From Flavobacterium daejeonense DSM 17708 (GTDB lineage: Bacteria > Bacteroidota > Bacteroidia > Flavobacteriales > Flavobacteriaceae), in the NCBI RefSeq assembly GCF_000425425.1, contig NZ_AUDK01000022.1:1-64000 (forward strand): a DNA stretch of 64,000 nucleotides, written 5' to 3'. Every line of letters starts with the position of its first letter. The first letter of the stretch is position 1. The translations under genes were made by a program, and so were the position numbers. The notes beneath the pieces were generated by a model. It did not search any database, had not been told where the DNA came from, and saw only the letters and a program-made list of their open reading frames with translations. Shown here piece by piece: positions 1 to 8,799 of this stretch.

Positions 1-2871
1 TGGATTTTGTTCTCCGTATACTTTGGTTTTGTTATCAGCAGTAACAGTAACAGCTTTGGGTGATACGGTTACATTAACGGTTTGAGTTTCTGTTTCTGTA
101 CATCTGCCTTTTAAGATAGCACGATAAGTATAGGAACTCATTGCAACTGTTGGTTTAGTTATGTTTAATGTAGCAGTTGTAGCATTTGAATAAATAGTAT
201 TATTTGTAATATTTTCAAAACCAGAACCTTTATTTACTTGCCACTGATATGAAGTAACATCTGTTGCAGTAACTGAAAAATTAGTATTATCTCCATAAGT
301 AATGTTCTGATTTATCGGTTCAGTTGTGATTACAGATTTAGGATGAACAATAACAGTAATTGCTTTTTTGTCACCAATACAAGAATTATTGATGCCTTCA
401 GCTACATAATAAGTGAATTCTCCCGCAGTTGTTGTTATCGGAATTATGGATGCTTGAGGAGTTGAATCTAAGGAATCATAAAAATATAATGTATAATCAG
501 GATTACTTGCAGTTGCTTTTAGTGCTTGAGCAGTATCGCCGGCACAGTATTCAACATTCTCAGTAGTAGGAATTCCTGCTGCCGGATTAATAGTTAAAGT
601 AACAGCTGTTCGAGTTAAACTAGAACATATTCCATTTGATGCTTGAGCATAATATGTTTTAGTTCCTACTCCAATCTGAGTTGGTGAAGTTACTGGAGAT
701 CCTCCGGTTTCTGTAGTATACCAATTAACTGACGATCCTTGAGGAACAGTTGCTGTAGCGGTTAAAGTCTGAGTTGTAGTTCTATCAGAGCAAACAGTTT
801 GATTACCGCCTGAAATCGGAGCAACCGGTGTTGTATTTATTGTTAGCGTGACTGCAGTTCGTGTTAAACTTGTACAAGTACCGTTAGGATTAGAAGATTG
901 GGCATAATATGTTTTTGTTCCTACTCCTACCTGAGTTGGTGAAGCTACAGGATTACCTCCGGTTGCAGTTTCATACCAGGTTACTATTTGTCCTTGTGGC
1001 GCTGTTGCAGTAGCTGTTAAAGTATGGTTTGTATTCCCATTCCAACAAACAGTTTGATTGCCTCCGGAAGTAGGAGCATTAGGTGTAGGTGAAATTGTTG
1101 TTGTTAGTGTACCAAAAATAAACCCATATTGATCATTTCCCTTTGTTTCTAATTCAAAGGAAGTTATGTCATCTGGGAGATAAAAAAAAGTGTAACCATT
1201 AGTAAGGGTGTTACTTGGAGCACTACTTGGAGTTTTAGGATTAGACTCAAAAACAGTTCCTTTTTGTCCTGCAACAGGAGGAGTCGTATCATTAAAGAAA
1301 GAGTATTTACCCGTTTGATAAGCATCCATATTACCAATTACTTCCAATGGAACTGAGGAAATTACTTTACCTGCTACATTAGAATCGGATAAACCGGCAA
1401 TACCTATGATATATCTGTAGGCATGAGTAGTAGTATTCAAACTTTTTGAAGTAACTTCATAATCAAGTTTAACAGTTCTTTCCAGCACCAGTGGATTAGT
1501 ATAAGCACCAATTAAATCTAAGTATTTTGTCTTAAAAGTAGTTGGCACACCTTTTATATTAATTGTTCCTGTGAGTGCGGTAGGTTGGTATAATCTCCAT
1601 TGTTCAGGACGTCTTGTGAAATTTTTGATTACTTCTACTTTAACTCCTCCATTAGGTAAATATGCAGGACCAGATGGCTTTACTGGAAACAACCCTTTAC
1701 CTGTATCATTAAGACTTCTCACTAAAGCCTCGGTAGGTTCGGCAAGAACAGTAGTATACACATTACAGGTCTCGTCAATGTCAGGAGTGTTTCCGTCTAA
1801 TTCTCTACATACAGCTCCTGAATTAATCTGAGGAGCCGGGCAGTTAGTACAGTTGTACATAACTCCCTGTTGAAAATTCATCGCAGAAGGATTATTAAAC
1901 ATTCCTGACAAATTAGAACTTCCTCCTGAATTTATTAAATTTAAATTAGGACCAATTTTTCCATTATTCATGGTAGCTCTTCCTCTCCAGGTAATATATC
2001 CTAATTTAGCTGATCCAACTTCAGGACCTTCAATGTTCCCATCGTTTTGAAAGCTTTCAGAAACTACAGTTGTACCTTCGTTATAATAAACACAACCTGT
2101 TCCTCCTAAATTCATTGACCCTTGAACGTTAACTGAACCATAATTTTCAAATCGAGCCGTTGAAGAACCAAAATCTACTCTGCTACTAGTTACTGTAAAC
2201 TTACCTGTATTAATGACCTTTCCGCCTCCAAGGTTAAAACCAGCTGAAGAAACCATTTCACCGCAGTTTACAAAAACACTCCTATTGTTACAGTTATAAC
2301 TATTTCTAATTAATAATTTTCCTTGGTTTCTAAAGTAACTTTTACCATTAATATTAATATTCGAATTAATGTTAATCGTGGCATTTGGTGAATTATCAAA
2401 AGTGTAAGTTCCATTAGAATTTTGAAGTTCTAATACGCCAACATTAAATTGACCATTATTTAGTATTGTATTTATCCCTGCACCATTTAACCTAAAATCA
2501 GTGGTGCCTGAACTTCCTGCTTTTAAAACACCATTTGTTCCTATCGTTAAATTAACGTTAGCATTGATGGTTACAGCTTGAGAGAACTGTAATGTACCTT
2601 CAATTTTCATTTCAATAGCACCTGAAGAATTAATGTTATTTTGGATGATGACAGTAACGTTTGGAGCAATATAAATTTTGGCACCATTTTGAAAAGTTAC
2701 ATCACCTAAAGTTGCATTACTATAAAAGCAAACTTTTTTATTGGATTGAAATGTATAATTACCAGAAGTAGATCCTGTAATATCACAATCATTCGATTGG
2801 GCTTGAATATCTAGGCTATTAAAAGTAAAAATCAGGAGTGTTTGTAAAAGAAGAGTAATTTTGGCTTTCAT
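1..2871 (-). CDS. Large secreted surface protein with Ig-like and MBG modules (C-terminus beyond window)
   Basis: An open frame runs without a stop from an ATG at 2871 to the left edge, so at least 957 residues are present and the C-terminus is missing. Residues 1-25 form a signal peptide (hydrophobic LLLQTLLIFTF core, probable cleavage after DIQA). Residues about 26-330 are rich in Asn and Gly with recurring short turns such as INSSG and NINGK, suggesting a beta-helix or filamentous region. A globular stretch follows at about 330-590. Two similar Ig-like modules follow (about 590-765), each starting SGGNQTVC and containing YYAQ and SLTRTAVTLTIN. A further Ig-like region comes next, and the end reads VTADNKTKVYGEQNP, the hallmark of an MBG (YGX-type) domain. 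Such architectures occur in gliding and surface adhesins exported by the type IX system; the sorting domain would lie outside the window, so export by T9SS is inference. Confidence 0.85.
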   Translation of the reverse strand, partial: MKAKITLLLQTLLIFTFNSLDIQAQSNDCDITGSTSGNYTFQSNKKVCFYSNATLGDVTFQNGAKIYIAPNVTVIIQNNINSSGAIEMKIEGTLQFSQAVTINANVNLTIGTNGVLKAGSSGTTDFRLNGAGINTILNNGQFNVGVLELQNSNGTYTFDNSPNATININSNININGKSYFRNQGKLLIRNSYNCNNRSVFVNCGEMVSSAGFNLGGGKVINTGKFTVTSSRVDFGSSTARFENYGSVNVQGSMNLGGTGCVYYNEGTTVVSESFQNDGNIEGPEVGSAKLGYITWRGRATMNNGKIGPNLNLINSGGSSNLSGMFNNPSAMNFQQGVMYNCTNCPAPQINSGAVCRELDGNTPDIDETCNVYTTVLAEPTEALVRSLNDTGKGLFPVKPSGPAYLPNGGVKVEVIKNFTRRPEQWRLYQPTALTGTINIKGVPTTFKTKYLDLIGAYTNPLVLERTVKLDYEVTSKSLNTTTHAYRYIIGIAGLSDSNVAGKVISSVPLEVIGNMDAYQTGKYSFFNDTTPPVAGQKGTVFESNPKTPSSAPSNTLTNGYTFFYLPDDITSFELETKGNDQYGFIFGTLTTTISPTPNAPTSGGNQTVCWNGNTNHTLTATATAPQGQIVTWYETATGGNPVASPTQVGVGTKTYYAQSSNPNGTCTSLTRTAVTLTINTTPVAPISGGNQTVCSDRTTTQTLTATATVPQGSSVNWYTTETGGSPVTSPTQIGVGTKTYYAQASNGICSSLTRTAVTLTINPAAGIPTTENVEYCAGDTAQALKATASNPDYTLYFYDSLDSTPQASIIPITTTAGEFTYYVAEGINNSCIGDKKAITVIVHPKSVITTEPINQNITYGDNTNFSVTATDVTSYQWQVNKGSGFENITNNTIYSNATTATLNITKPTVAMSSYTYRAILKGRCTETETQTVNVTVSPKAVTVTADNKTKVYGEQNP
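558..1080 (-). repeat. Two tandem Ig-like module repeats inside the surface protein
   Basis: Two consecutive segments of about 250 nt encode nearly the same module. Both contain the phrases SGGNQTVC, LTATAT, TETGG or ETATGG, GVGTKTYYAQ and SLTRTAVTLTIN. The DNA has diverged somewhat, as the codons for the shared TRTAVTLTIN block differ at several third positions, so the duplication is not recent. They resemble the Ig-like domains found next to CHU_C-type sorting domains in Bacteroidota. Confidence 0.7.
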
Positions 2872-3518
2872 ACTATTTAATTTGTGAAAACATTCATTCT
2901 GTGAAATTATTTTTTATAAGAATAAACGCTCATTTTTAATTATTTGGAGTCTAAAATAATCGAAATAAAATATTACAAATGAATAATATCTTCAAACAAC
3001 TCATAAATTCGTTTAAAAGCATTATTTATGATTTTTATAAAAAATGCTTATTTCAATCACTTGTCACTCTCTTAAATCATAATCTAGTATCATTTAAAGA
3101 AATATTAATTTTTAAGACAACATATTGAAATCTCCTTCAAATCTTGTAGAAAATGGTTCGAAAACAGGGTTCGCATCGTCCTCTTTTATATTGTTGATTT
3201 TCGTGGGTAATGAGGGGTTCGAACCGACAAGTTAGATTTAATCTATTCTTTTAAGATCTAATAAAAGCTCCTAGTTTTCCCTCGTTAAGATCTCAAGGAC
3301 AGCATGGGTTAATACAAGTAAAACAAGCCTGATCTTTAAATATTTAGATAATACTTCCCTAATTTTGTCCTGTACAGATTCCTGGCATAATGGTACTTCA
3401 TATGTACCTATCCATCGATGGAATAGATAATTGATAAAAGTGTATAATATCAATTTTTTAAATTAATCAATTGAAATTAGATAAAAAATCTAAGTCTTCA
3501 AAAGTAGATTTTGAATGT
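2872..3518. other. Largely gene-free stretch beside the accessory patch
   Basis: This AT-rich spacer carries no convincing gene apart from the doubtful 60-codon ORF described separately. A fragment around 3209-3227 reads like the T-arm of a tRNA on the minus strand (GGTTCGAACC) but its stem does not pair properly and no tRNA body surrounds it. A TACTTTTG -7-like box lies on the minus strand at 3499-3506 without a -33 partner. I see no exact promoter box upstream of the surface-protein gene. Confidence 0.5.
3271..3453 (-). CDS. Doubtful small ORF, 60 aa
   Basis: A 60-codon frame begins with ATG at 3453. The product is hydrophobic at both ends (LYTFINYLF and IRLVLLVLTHAVL) and resembles no family I know. 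A possible -7 box, TACTTTTG, lies about 46 nt upstream on the same strand, but there is no -33 element or RBS. It sits in the accessory patch beside the tRNA and may be a fragment of an older gene or chance. I keep it only as a low-confidence candidate. Confidence 0.2.
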   Translation of the reverse strand: MILYTFINYLFHRWIGTYEVPLCQESVQDKIREVLSKYLKIRLVLLVLTHAVLEILTREN

Positions 3519-3806
3519 TTATTTTTTTAATTCTTTCGAAAATTTAGACAAAACTTCCTCATCAGAATACACTTTATGCTTTCTTATCCATTCAACTATT
3601 TCAACTCTATCAAAGAAAAGGGCTCCATTGGTAGGTTTGTTGTGAGGAATCATTTTTTTAGCACTAAGTTTGTGAATAGTGCTATCTGAAAAGCCTGTAT
3701 AAGCCATCAGGTCTTTAATAGTAAAAATCTCTTTTTGGAACTGATTACCTTTTGTAATCATCATTTTAATTTCATTTAACTGCTCAATAATTTTTTGTGG
3801 ACTCAT
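3519..3806 (-). CDS. Helix-turn-helix excisionase-like DNA-binding protein
   Basis: The 95-residue product begins with an amphipathic helix (IIEQLNEIKMMI) that probably mediates dimerisation. A winged helix-turn-helix of the HTH_17/MerR-like type follows at about residues 27-77: the segment FTIKDLMAYTGFSDSTIHKL is the HTH, then KMIPHNKPTNGALFF and a final VEIVEWIRKH helix. Short proteins of this family are common in Bacteroidota integrative elements and phages, acting as excisionases or small regulators. No integrase is present nearby, so a remnant element is the simplest reading. It is separated from the two-TM protein gene upstream by about 90 nt. Regulatory target unknown. Confidence 0.7.
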   Translation of the reverse strand: MSPQKIIEQLNEIKMMITKGNQFQKEIFTIKDLMAYTGFSDSTIHKLSAKKMIPHNKPTNGALFFDRVEIVEWIRKHKVYSDEEVLSKFSKELKK

Positions 3807-3898
3807 AATATTTGTATTAAAATTATGAGGCTAATCTACTGGAATGAAACGAAATGAAACGTGGGTTCGTGAGGCAGTAACGTATTAATTCGGAGAAA

Positions 3899-4627
3899 TC
3901 ACCTGATTTTAACACTATCATACAATTTCTTTTGATCTTCAGTATAACTAACTCTTGTTTTAGTTGAAAATGAATTTATGTTTATTGGATGATACATTTG
4001 ATTATTCTTATACTTTATGAGTGAAGCAATCCCTTTTTTGGATACAACAACATCCTCATTTAATTCTTCTAAAAAAGGAACTAAAAATCCCCTAATAAAA
4101 TAATGTGCCTCATAAGCACTAACTTCCAATTTAAAAACATAATTATCATTTGTTTTTTTGAAACAATTAGAAATTAAATTTTTAAAATCATCTATTGTAG
4201 TATCAAAATCAAAAAGTTCTATTCTTCTCAGTTCAAAATAATAATAAATGATTCTATCCTTGTTACTTTCTAGGATGTCCAAAATTAATTTCTCGTTAGC
4301 AATATCTCCACTAATCTCACTGATTTGAAATTGAGTTAAATTATTATTTGATTTTTCTCTATTATATCGATTAAAAATATTATCTCCTTTTAAAAAATAT
4401 AAGGAAGATACTGTCAGTAAAAATGTAAAAATAATAGCCAAGCAAAAAATTATTGAATTAAATATGATGAAAGAATTATTGCTTATTTGGACAACACACA
4501 ATATAGCAACTAAAAAAGGCAATAGAGGAGCAGCAATTAATGAAACCATCTTTGATTTAAATAGAGCATTCAATTTTTCAAATTGCCTATGAATAAAGAA
4601 GAAAACTTTTTCAATTCTACCTGCCAT
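3899..4627 (-). CDS. Hypothetical protein with two transmembrane segments, 242 aa
   Basis: The product has a short basic N-terminus, two adjacent hydrophobic segments (about residues 28-50, SLIAAPLLPFLVAILCVVQ, and 54-78, FIIFNSIIFCLAIIFTFLL) and a C-terminal soluble domain of about 160 residues rich in Asn, Lys and Asp. I recognise no motif or family in the soluble part. The gene lies between a CAU tRNA and the excisionase-like gene on the same strand, with unusually low GC content, which suggests acquired DNA. It may be cargo of a degraded integrative element. Function unknown. Confidence 0.55.
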   Translation of the reverse strand: MAGRIEKVFFFIHRQFEKLNALFKSKMVSLIAAPLLPFLVAILCVVQISNNSFIIFNSIIFCLAIIFTFLLTVSSLYFLKGDNIFNRYNREKSNNNLTQFQISEISGDIANEKLILDILESNKDRIIYYYFELRRIELFDFDTTIDDFKNLISNCFKKTNDNYVFKLEVSAYEAHYFIRGFLVPFLEELNEDVVVSKKGIASLIKYKNNQMYHPININSFSTKTRVSYTEDQKKLYDSVKIR

Positions 4628-4751
4628 ATTAGTAGTAATTTATTATAAAGAGTAAAAATACTAAAAAATATAGCTAATTGAAACAGAATGAAAAGTTTAC
4701 TATCTTTGTAAAGTCCAACAATTTGTTGTACGTATGTTGTACTGATGAGAA

Positions 4752-4782
4752 CAAAAAAGCCCTCACATTGCTGTGAAGGCTT
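4752..4782 (-). terminator. Rho-independent terminator of the tRNA
   Basis: On the minus strand an 11-bp stem (AAGCCTTCACA with TGTGAGGGCTT, one G-U pair) closes a GCAA tetraloop and is followed by a T run. It starts about 12 nt downstream of the tRNA 3' end. Confidence 0.85.
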
Positions 4783-4793
4783 GATTTTACTAG

Positions 4794-4867
4794 TGGTCCC
4801 ACCTGGGCTCGAACCAGGGACCACCTGATTATGAGTCAGGTGCTCTAACCAGCTGAGCTATAGGACC
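4794..4867 (-). tRNA. tRNA with CAT anticodon (Ile2 or elongator Met)
   Basis: A complete 74-nt cloverleaf is readable on the minus strand: a 7-bp acceptor (GGTCCTA with TGGGACC), a D-arm with GCTC and GAGC, an anticodon arm CCTGA-CTCATAA-TCAGG, a variable loop TGGTC, a T-arm CCTGG-TTCGAGC-CCAGG, and discriminator A. The anticodon is CAT. CCA is not encoded. The identity is ambiguous from sequence alone: CAU is read as Met by the elongator tRNA, or as Ile (AUA) when the wobble C is changed to lysidine. It lacks initiator features (no C-A mismatch at 1-72 and no three G-C pairs in the anticodon stem). It forms the right boundary of the accessory patch. Confidence 0.95.
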
Positions 4868-4974
4868 GGTTAAGAGTTTGCAATATTACTACTATTTTTT
4901 GTTTGCTCCAAATATTTTTAGTCTTGTTTTACACATGCCAAAACACTTCATCTAAAAAGCGTTGATTATTAGAA

Positions 4975-5373
4975 TTATAAACTTTGACACAATTCTATCA
5001 AAATGCCATTTGTGCTTTTAGGATGCAAAAAAACTACCAATTTATTATCGGCTCCTTTTTTAGGAATTTCATTCAAAACAACAAAACCTTCAGCCTTCAG
5101 CCTTTCCAACTCATCCGGAATACTTTCGACCTCAAAAGCAATATGATGGATTCCCTCCCCTTTTTTTTCAATAAACTTCGCGATGACACTATCTTCAACA
5201 GTCGAAGCCAAAAGTTCAATTTTACAACTTTCATTCTTAAAAAAAGAAGTCAAAACCCCTTCACTTTCCACCTCCTCCTGCTTATAAGGAGCAATACCCA
5301 ACAATTTTTGAAATAACACATTAGAATCCGCCATATCTTTTACCGCAATTCCTATATGGTCTATTTTTTTCAT
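4975..5373 (-). CDS. mce: Methylmalonyl-CoA epimerase
   Basis: This 132-residue VOC-fold (glyoxalase-like) protein epimerises (S)- and (R)-methylmalonyl-CoA between succinyl-CoA and propionyl-CoA metabolism. It starts KKIDHIGIAVKD, carries GIHHIAFEV in the middle and ends with STNGILIELCQ. The metal-binding residues expected in the family are visible: the His of DHIGIAV, the His of HHIAFEV and the Glu of LIELCQ. Length is normal for the family. I chose the ATG at 5373 over the GTG one codon upstream. No other gene of the methylmalonyl-CoA mutase pathway lies in the window. It lies downstream of nothing on the same strand and upstream of the tRNA, so it is probably monocistronic. Confidence 0.93.
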   Translation of the reverse strand: MKKIDHIGIAVKDMADSNVLFQKLLGIAPYKQEEVESEGVLTSFFKNESCKIELLASTVEDSVIAKFIEKKGEGIHHIAFEVESIPDELERLKAEGFVVLNEIPKKGADNKLVVFLHPKSTNGILIELCQSL

Positions 5374-5514
5374 CACTCACAAAGATTTTCAATCTGAAAC
5401 AACAAATTCATAACACCTCATAAAGGTACTAATTTTACAATCTTAATAATTCGATAAAAAGTTTTAATTCCAGTAATTATAATTGTTATTTTGTAATTCT
5501 AAATTCTGAATTTC

Positions 5515-7176
5515 ATGTTGAAAAACAAATTAAAATATATTTCGGTTGTATTAGTACTCATTCTGGCAAGTTGTGCCAAAAGAGGCAGCATCACCGGCGG
5601 ATTAAAAGATACTATCCCTCCGAGTCTGAGAACAAGTTTTCCAAAAAACTTTAGTACAAATTTCAACGCCAAACAAATCAGACTGGAATTTGACGAAAAT
5701 GTTATTCTGAAAAACCTCAGAAAACAATTGGTTATTTCGCCGCCAATGAAAAATGACCCACTTATCTTACCAACAAACGCGAGTAAATTTATCACGATTA
5801 AAATTTCAGATACTTTACAGCCCAACACTACTTACAGCTTTAATTTTGGACAAAGTTTAACCGATAACAACGAAGGTAACCCGTTGAACCAGTTTAAATA
5901 TGTGTTTTCAACCGGCGATTATATCGACTCGTTAAAACTTAACGGAAAAGTAAAATATGCTTACGAAAAAGAAGCAGAAGCCTTCATTTCGGTGATGCTT
6001 TACGAAATAAACGACAAATACAACGACTCGGTAATTTATAAAGAAAGTCCAAGATACATTACCAACACTCTGGACAGTTTAAAAACTTTTAGCCTTGAAA
6101 ATCTAAAAGCCGGAAAATACCGTTTGATTGCACTAAAAGACTTAAACAACAACAATAAATACGACCCAAAAACCGAAAAAATCGGTTTTATCAAAGAAAC
6201 TATTTCAATTCCGAACGACACTTTATACGAAGTAGAATTATTCAAAGAAAACATCCCTTTTAAAGCCTTCAAACCCACTCAGGAATCCGGTAATAAATTA
6301 TTCATGGGTTACGAAGGAAGCCTTAAAGAAACTCATGCAAAACCTAAAATCACATTAAAAAATAACAACGAAATTCTACCGAGCATCGTTAGCAAAATAA
6401 CTAAAAAAGATTCGTTACAAATTTGGTTTAAACCAATTAAAACCGATTCTTTAAAAGTAGAAGTTGCTCAGGGAGATTTCAACAAAACATTTGCCATAAA
6501 AATCAAAAATCAAAAGAAAGACAGTTTAACTATAAGTTCCGTAAACCCGGCCAGTTTCTATGATTCTTTTGCTTTAGAAGCCACAACCCCTTTAGTGAAA
6601 TTTGACGAATCCAAAATCAAATTAATTGATAAAGATTCTGCTGCGGTAAAATTCACCACCAATTATGATGAATTCCGTCAAAAATTATTTTTTGACTTCA
6701 AAAAAGAACCTGCTCAAAAATATGCTTTCCAAATTTTGCCTGGCGCTCTAACTGACTTTTTCGAACAAACTAACGACACTTTAAACTACCAAATAAGCAC
6801 CAAAGAACTGGAAGATTACGGAAATTTAAAAGTAAAATTACAAAACGTAAAACATTATCCGGTTATAGTAGAATTAATAGATTCAAAAGGAGAAATTACT
6901 GCCTCTGAATATTTAGAATCGAATCGCGAAATTGATTTTAACTTATTAAATCCAGCTGTTTACAATCTTCGTATCATATATGATGACAATAAAAATAAAA
7001 AATACGACTCAGGAAATTATTTAGAAAAAAAATACGCTGAAGAAGTTATTTATTACTCGAAAGATATTGAAGATGTCAGAGCAAATTGGGATGCCATCGA
7101 AACTTTTGATGTAAGCATACCATATACACCACCAATTAAAAAAGACGACAAAAACAAAAAGAAGAAAAAGCCATAA
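5515..7176 (+). CDS. Lipoprotein with N-terminal bacterial Ig-like domain
   Basis: The 553-residue product has a lipoprotein signal ending LILASC, with the lipidated Cys at residue 20. A Big_5/SbsA-type Ig-like domain follows at about residues 37-130 (PPSLRTSFPKNFST, IRLEFDENV, LQPNTTYSFNFGQSLTD). The rest is beta-rich with recurring YRLIALKDLNNNNKYDP and YNLRIIYDDNKNKKYD segments that look like carboxypeptidase-regulatory-type folds with Asp-rich loops. The C-terminus is highly basic (DDKNKKKKKP). Proteins of this build are conserved in Flavobacteriia and presumed to sit in the outer membrane or on the surface; their role is unknown. It converges with the nitrilase gene, leaving only 3 nt between the stops. 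Confidence 0.8.
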   Translation: MLKNKLKYISVVLVLILASCAKRGSITGGLKDTIPPSLRTSFPKNFSTNFNAKQIRLEFDENVILKNLRKQLVISPPMKNDPLILPTNASKFITIKISDTLQPNTTYSFNFGQSLTDNNEGNPLNQFKYVFSTGDYIDSLKLNGKVKYAYEKEAEAFISVMLYEINDKYNDSVIYKESPRYITNTLDSLKTFSLENLKAGKYRLIALKDLNNNNKYDPKTEKIGFIKETISIPNDTLYEVELFKENIPFKAFKPTQESGNKLFMGYEGSLKETHAKPKITLKNNNEILPSIVSKITKKDSLQIWFKPIKTDSLKVEVAQGDFNKTFAIKIKNQKKDSLTISSVNPASFYDSFALEATTPLVKFDESKIKLIDKDSAAVKFTTNYDEFRQKLFFDFKKEPAQKYAFQILPGALTDFFEQTNDTLNYQISTKELEDYGNLKVKLQNVKHYPVIVELIDSKGEITASEYLESNREIDFNLLNPAVYNLRIIYDDNKNKKYDSGNYLEKKYAEEVIYYSKDIEDVRANWDAIETFDVSIPYTPPIKKDDKNKKKKKP

Positions 7177-7179
7177 AAA

Positions 7180-7944
7180 TCAGAGCATTTTAAAAAGATC
7201 CTGATCTTTTAAAAAGCCCAATTCTTTGCGCGTAGCCAGCATACTTTCGCGGTCTAAAACCAATAGGAATACCCCTTCGGATTTTTTGGGTTCCAACAAA
7301 TAATCTCCCAAACAATCCACCACTTGGGTATGTCCGGAATAGCCGTGACCGTTATCATCGGTTCCAATGCGGTTTACACCCACAACATAACTCATATTTT
7401 CAATCGCACGCGCCTTTAAAAGCGCATCCCAAGCCTGAGTCCTTTTTTCAGGCCAACCCGCCACATACAACAATAAATCGTAGTTTTCGACATTTCTGGA
7501 AAAAACCGGAAACCGCAAGTCATAACAAACCATCGGACAAATTTTCCAACCCAAATAATCAACAATTAACTTTTGCTCTCCGGCAGTATAAATTTGATCC
7601 TCTCCTGCAAGAGTAAACAAATGCCTTTTGTCATAATGCAAAATTTCACCTGATGGATAAACAAACAGCATTCGGTTATAAAAACAACCTCCGTCTTCAA
7701 TTACCAGACTTCCTGTAACAGCCGTTTTTTTATCCTTCGCCAAAGCTTGCATCCACAAGACCGTTTCTCCCCGCATCGTTTCAGCAATTGCCGCAGGATT
7801 CATCGTAAAACCCGTGGAAAACATTTCGGGCAACACAATTAAATTGACCGACTCACTAATTCCATTAATTTTTTCTTCAAAATAAACTCGGTTAGCTTTT
7901 GGGTTTTCCCAAACTAATGACGACTGGATTAAGGCTACTCTCAT
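7180..7944 (-). CDS. Nitrilase-superfamily amidase, omega-amidase (YafV-like)
   Basis: The 254-residue protein carries the full nitrilase catalytic triad: Glu40 in VLPEMF, Lys106 in HYDKRHLF and Cys140 in VCYDLRFP, with the PEMFSTGF context typical of omega-amidases that hydrolyse 2-oxoglutaramate or 2-oxosuccinamate. The later AGWPEKR and GVNRIGTD segments also match that subgroup. Activity is inferred from the family. The longest frame starts with TTG at 7950; the ATG at 7944, giving MRVALIQSS, is preferred. It ends 3 nt from the convergent lipoprotein gene. The sdhB terminator lies immediately upstream, so it has its own promoter; the nearest box, TATCTTTA, is one base off consensus. Confidence 0.88.
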   Translation of the reverse strand: MRVALIQSSLVWENPKANRVYFEEKINGISESVNLIVLPEMFSTGFTMNPAAIAETMRGETVLWMQALAKDKKTAVTGSLVIEDGGCFYNRMLFVYPSGEILHYDKRHLFTLAGEDQIYTAGEQKLIVDYLGWKICPMVCYDLRFPVFSRNVENYDLLLYVAGWPEKRTQAWDALLKARAIENMSYVVGVNRIGTDDNGHGYSGHTQVVDCLGDYLLEPKKSEGVFLLVLDRESMLATRKELGFLKDQDLFKML

Positions 7945-7975
7945 ATTCAATTATGGTTTTCCAATAAAGATAAAT

Positions 7976-8010
7976 AAAAAAGCGCATTCAAATCAATGAA
8001 TGCGCTTTTA
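7976..8010 (-). terminator. Terminator of sdhCAB
   Basis: A 13-bp perfect stem (AAAAGCGCATTCA with TGAATGCGCTTTT) with a 6-nt loop lies 20 nt beyond the sdhB stop on the minus strand and is followed by a T run. It is nearly symmetrical and could act in both directions. Confidence 0.85.
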
Positions 8011-8030
8011 AAATATATTGAAAAAAAATA

Positions 8031-8777
8031 TTATCCTTTCAAACTTGCCGACATGTACTCTCTGTTCATACGAGCAATGTTTTCTAAAGAAATTCCTTTT
8101 GGACATTCAATTTCACAAGCTCCAGTATTGGTACAGTTACCAAATCCTTCTTCGTCCATTTGTTTCACCATGTTCAATACACGGTCTGCAGCTTCTACCT
8201 GACCTTGTGGCAATAAAGCATATTGAGATACTTTAGCAGCAACGAATAACATAGCCGACGAGTTTTTACAAGTTGCCACACAAGCTCCACATCCAATACA
8301 AGTTGCAGCATCAAAAGCAGCATCAGCATCTTTTTTGTTTACCGGAATTGTATTTGCATCGATTGTATTTCCTGAAGTATTTACCGAGATAAATCCTCCT
8401 GCATGTTGGATTCTGTCAAAAGAACTTCTGTCCACCACTAAATCTTTTACAACCGGGAAAGCAGCAGCACGGAATGGCTCGATAGTGATAGTATCGCCAT
8501 CTTTAAACATACGCATGTGCAATTGACAGGTAGTTACTCCTCTGTCCGGTCCGTGAGCTTCTCCATTGATGAATAAAGAACACATTCCGCAAATTCCTTC
8601 ACGACAGTCGTGGTCAAAAGCTACCGGCTCTTCACCAGCATTGATTTGTTGCTCATTGAATACATCAAGCATTTCAAGGAACGACATATCAGGTTCAATT
8701 CCGTCGATTTTATAATCGACCATTCTCCCTTTATCCTGAGCGTTTTTTTGACGCCATATTTTTAATGTAAGTTTCAT
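8031..8777 (-). CDS. sdhB: Succinate dehydrogenase/fumarate reductase iron-sulfur subunit
   Basis: The 248-residue subunit passes electrons from the flavin subunit to the membrane quinone site. The N-terminal ferredoxin domain has the 2Fe-2S ligands Cys58, Cys63, Cys66 and Cys84 ([10 protein letters not shown], then VTTC). The C-terminal domain has the 4Fe-4S motif [11 protein letters not shown] and the 3Fe-4S motif [14 protein letters not shown]. Length is normal. It is the last gene of sdhC-sdhA-sdhB and is followed by a strong terminator. It is separated from sdhA by an 82-nt spacer holding a hairpin, which could tune its expression relative to sdhA. This three-gene layout with no sdhD is usual for Bacteroidota, where the enzyme can be a menaquinone-linked succinate dehydrogenase or fumarate reductase. 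Confidence 0.96.
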   Translation of the reverse strand: MKLTLKIWRQKNAQDKGRMVDYKIDGIEPDMSFLEMLDVFNEQQINAGEEPVAFDHDCREGICGMCSLFINGEAHGPDRGVTTCQLHMRMFKDGDTITIEPFRAAAFPVVKDLVVDRSSFDRIQHAGGFISVNTSGNTIDANTIPVNKKDADAAFDAATCIGCGACVATCKNSSAMLFVAAKVSQYALLPQGQVEAADRVLNMVKQMDEEGFGNCTNTGACEIECPKGISLENIARMNREYMSASLKG

Positions 8778-8799
8778 ATCTTTTTAGTTTGAAAGTCTT

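Noticed and set aside
1571..1831. Plus-strand 86-codon frame
   Set aside because: It is antisense to the long open frame of the surface protein, with atypical composition and no promoter.
3209..3227. tRNA-like GGTTCGAACC fragment
   Set aside because: The T-stem does not pair and no anticodon or D-arm is present, so it is not a tRNA; kept only as a weak attachment-site hint.
4570..4824. Minus-strand 84-codon frame across the tRNA end
   Set aside because: It runs through the tRNA gene and its terminator and overlaps the two-TM protein gene; it is a by-product of structure.
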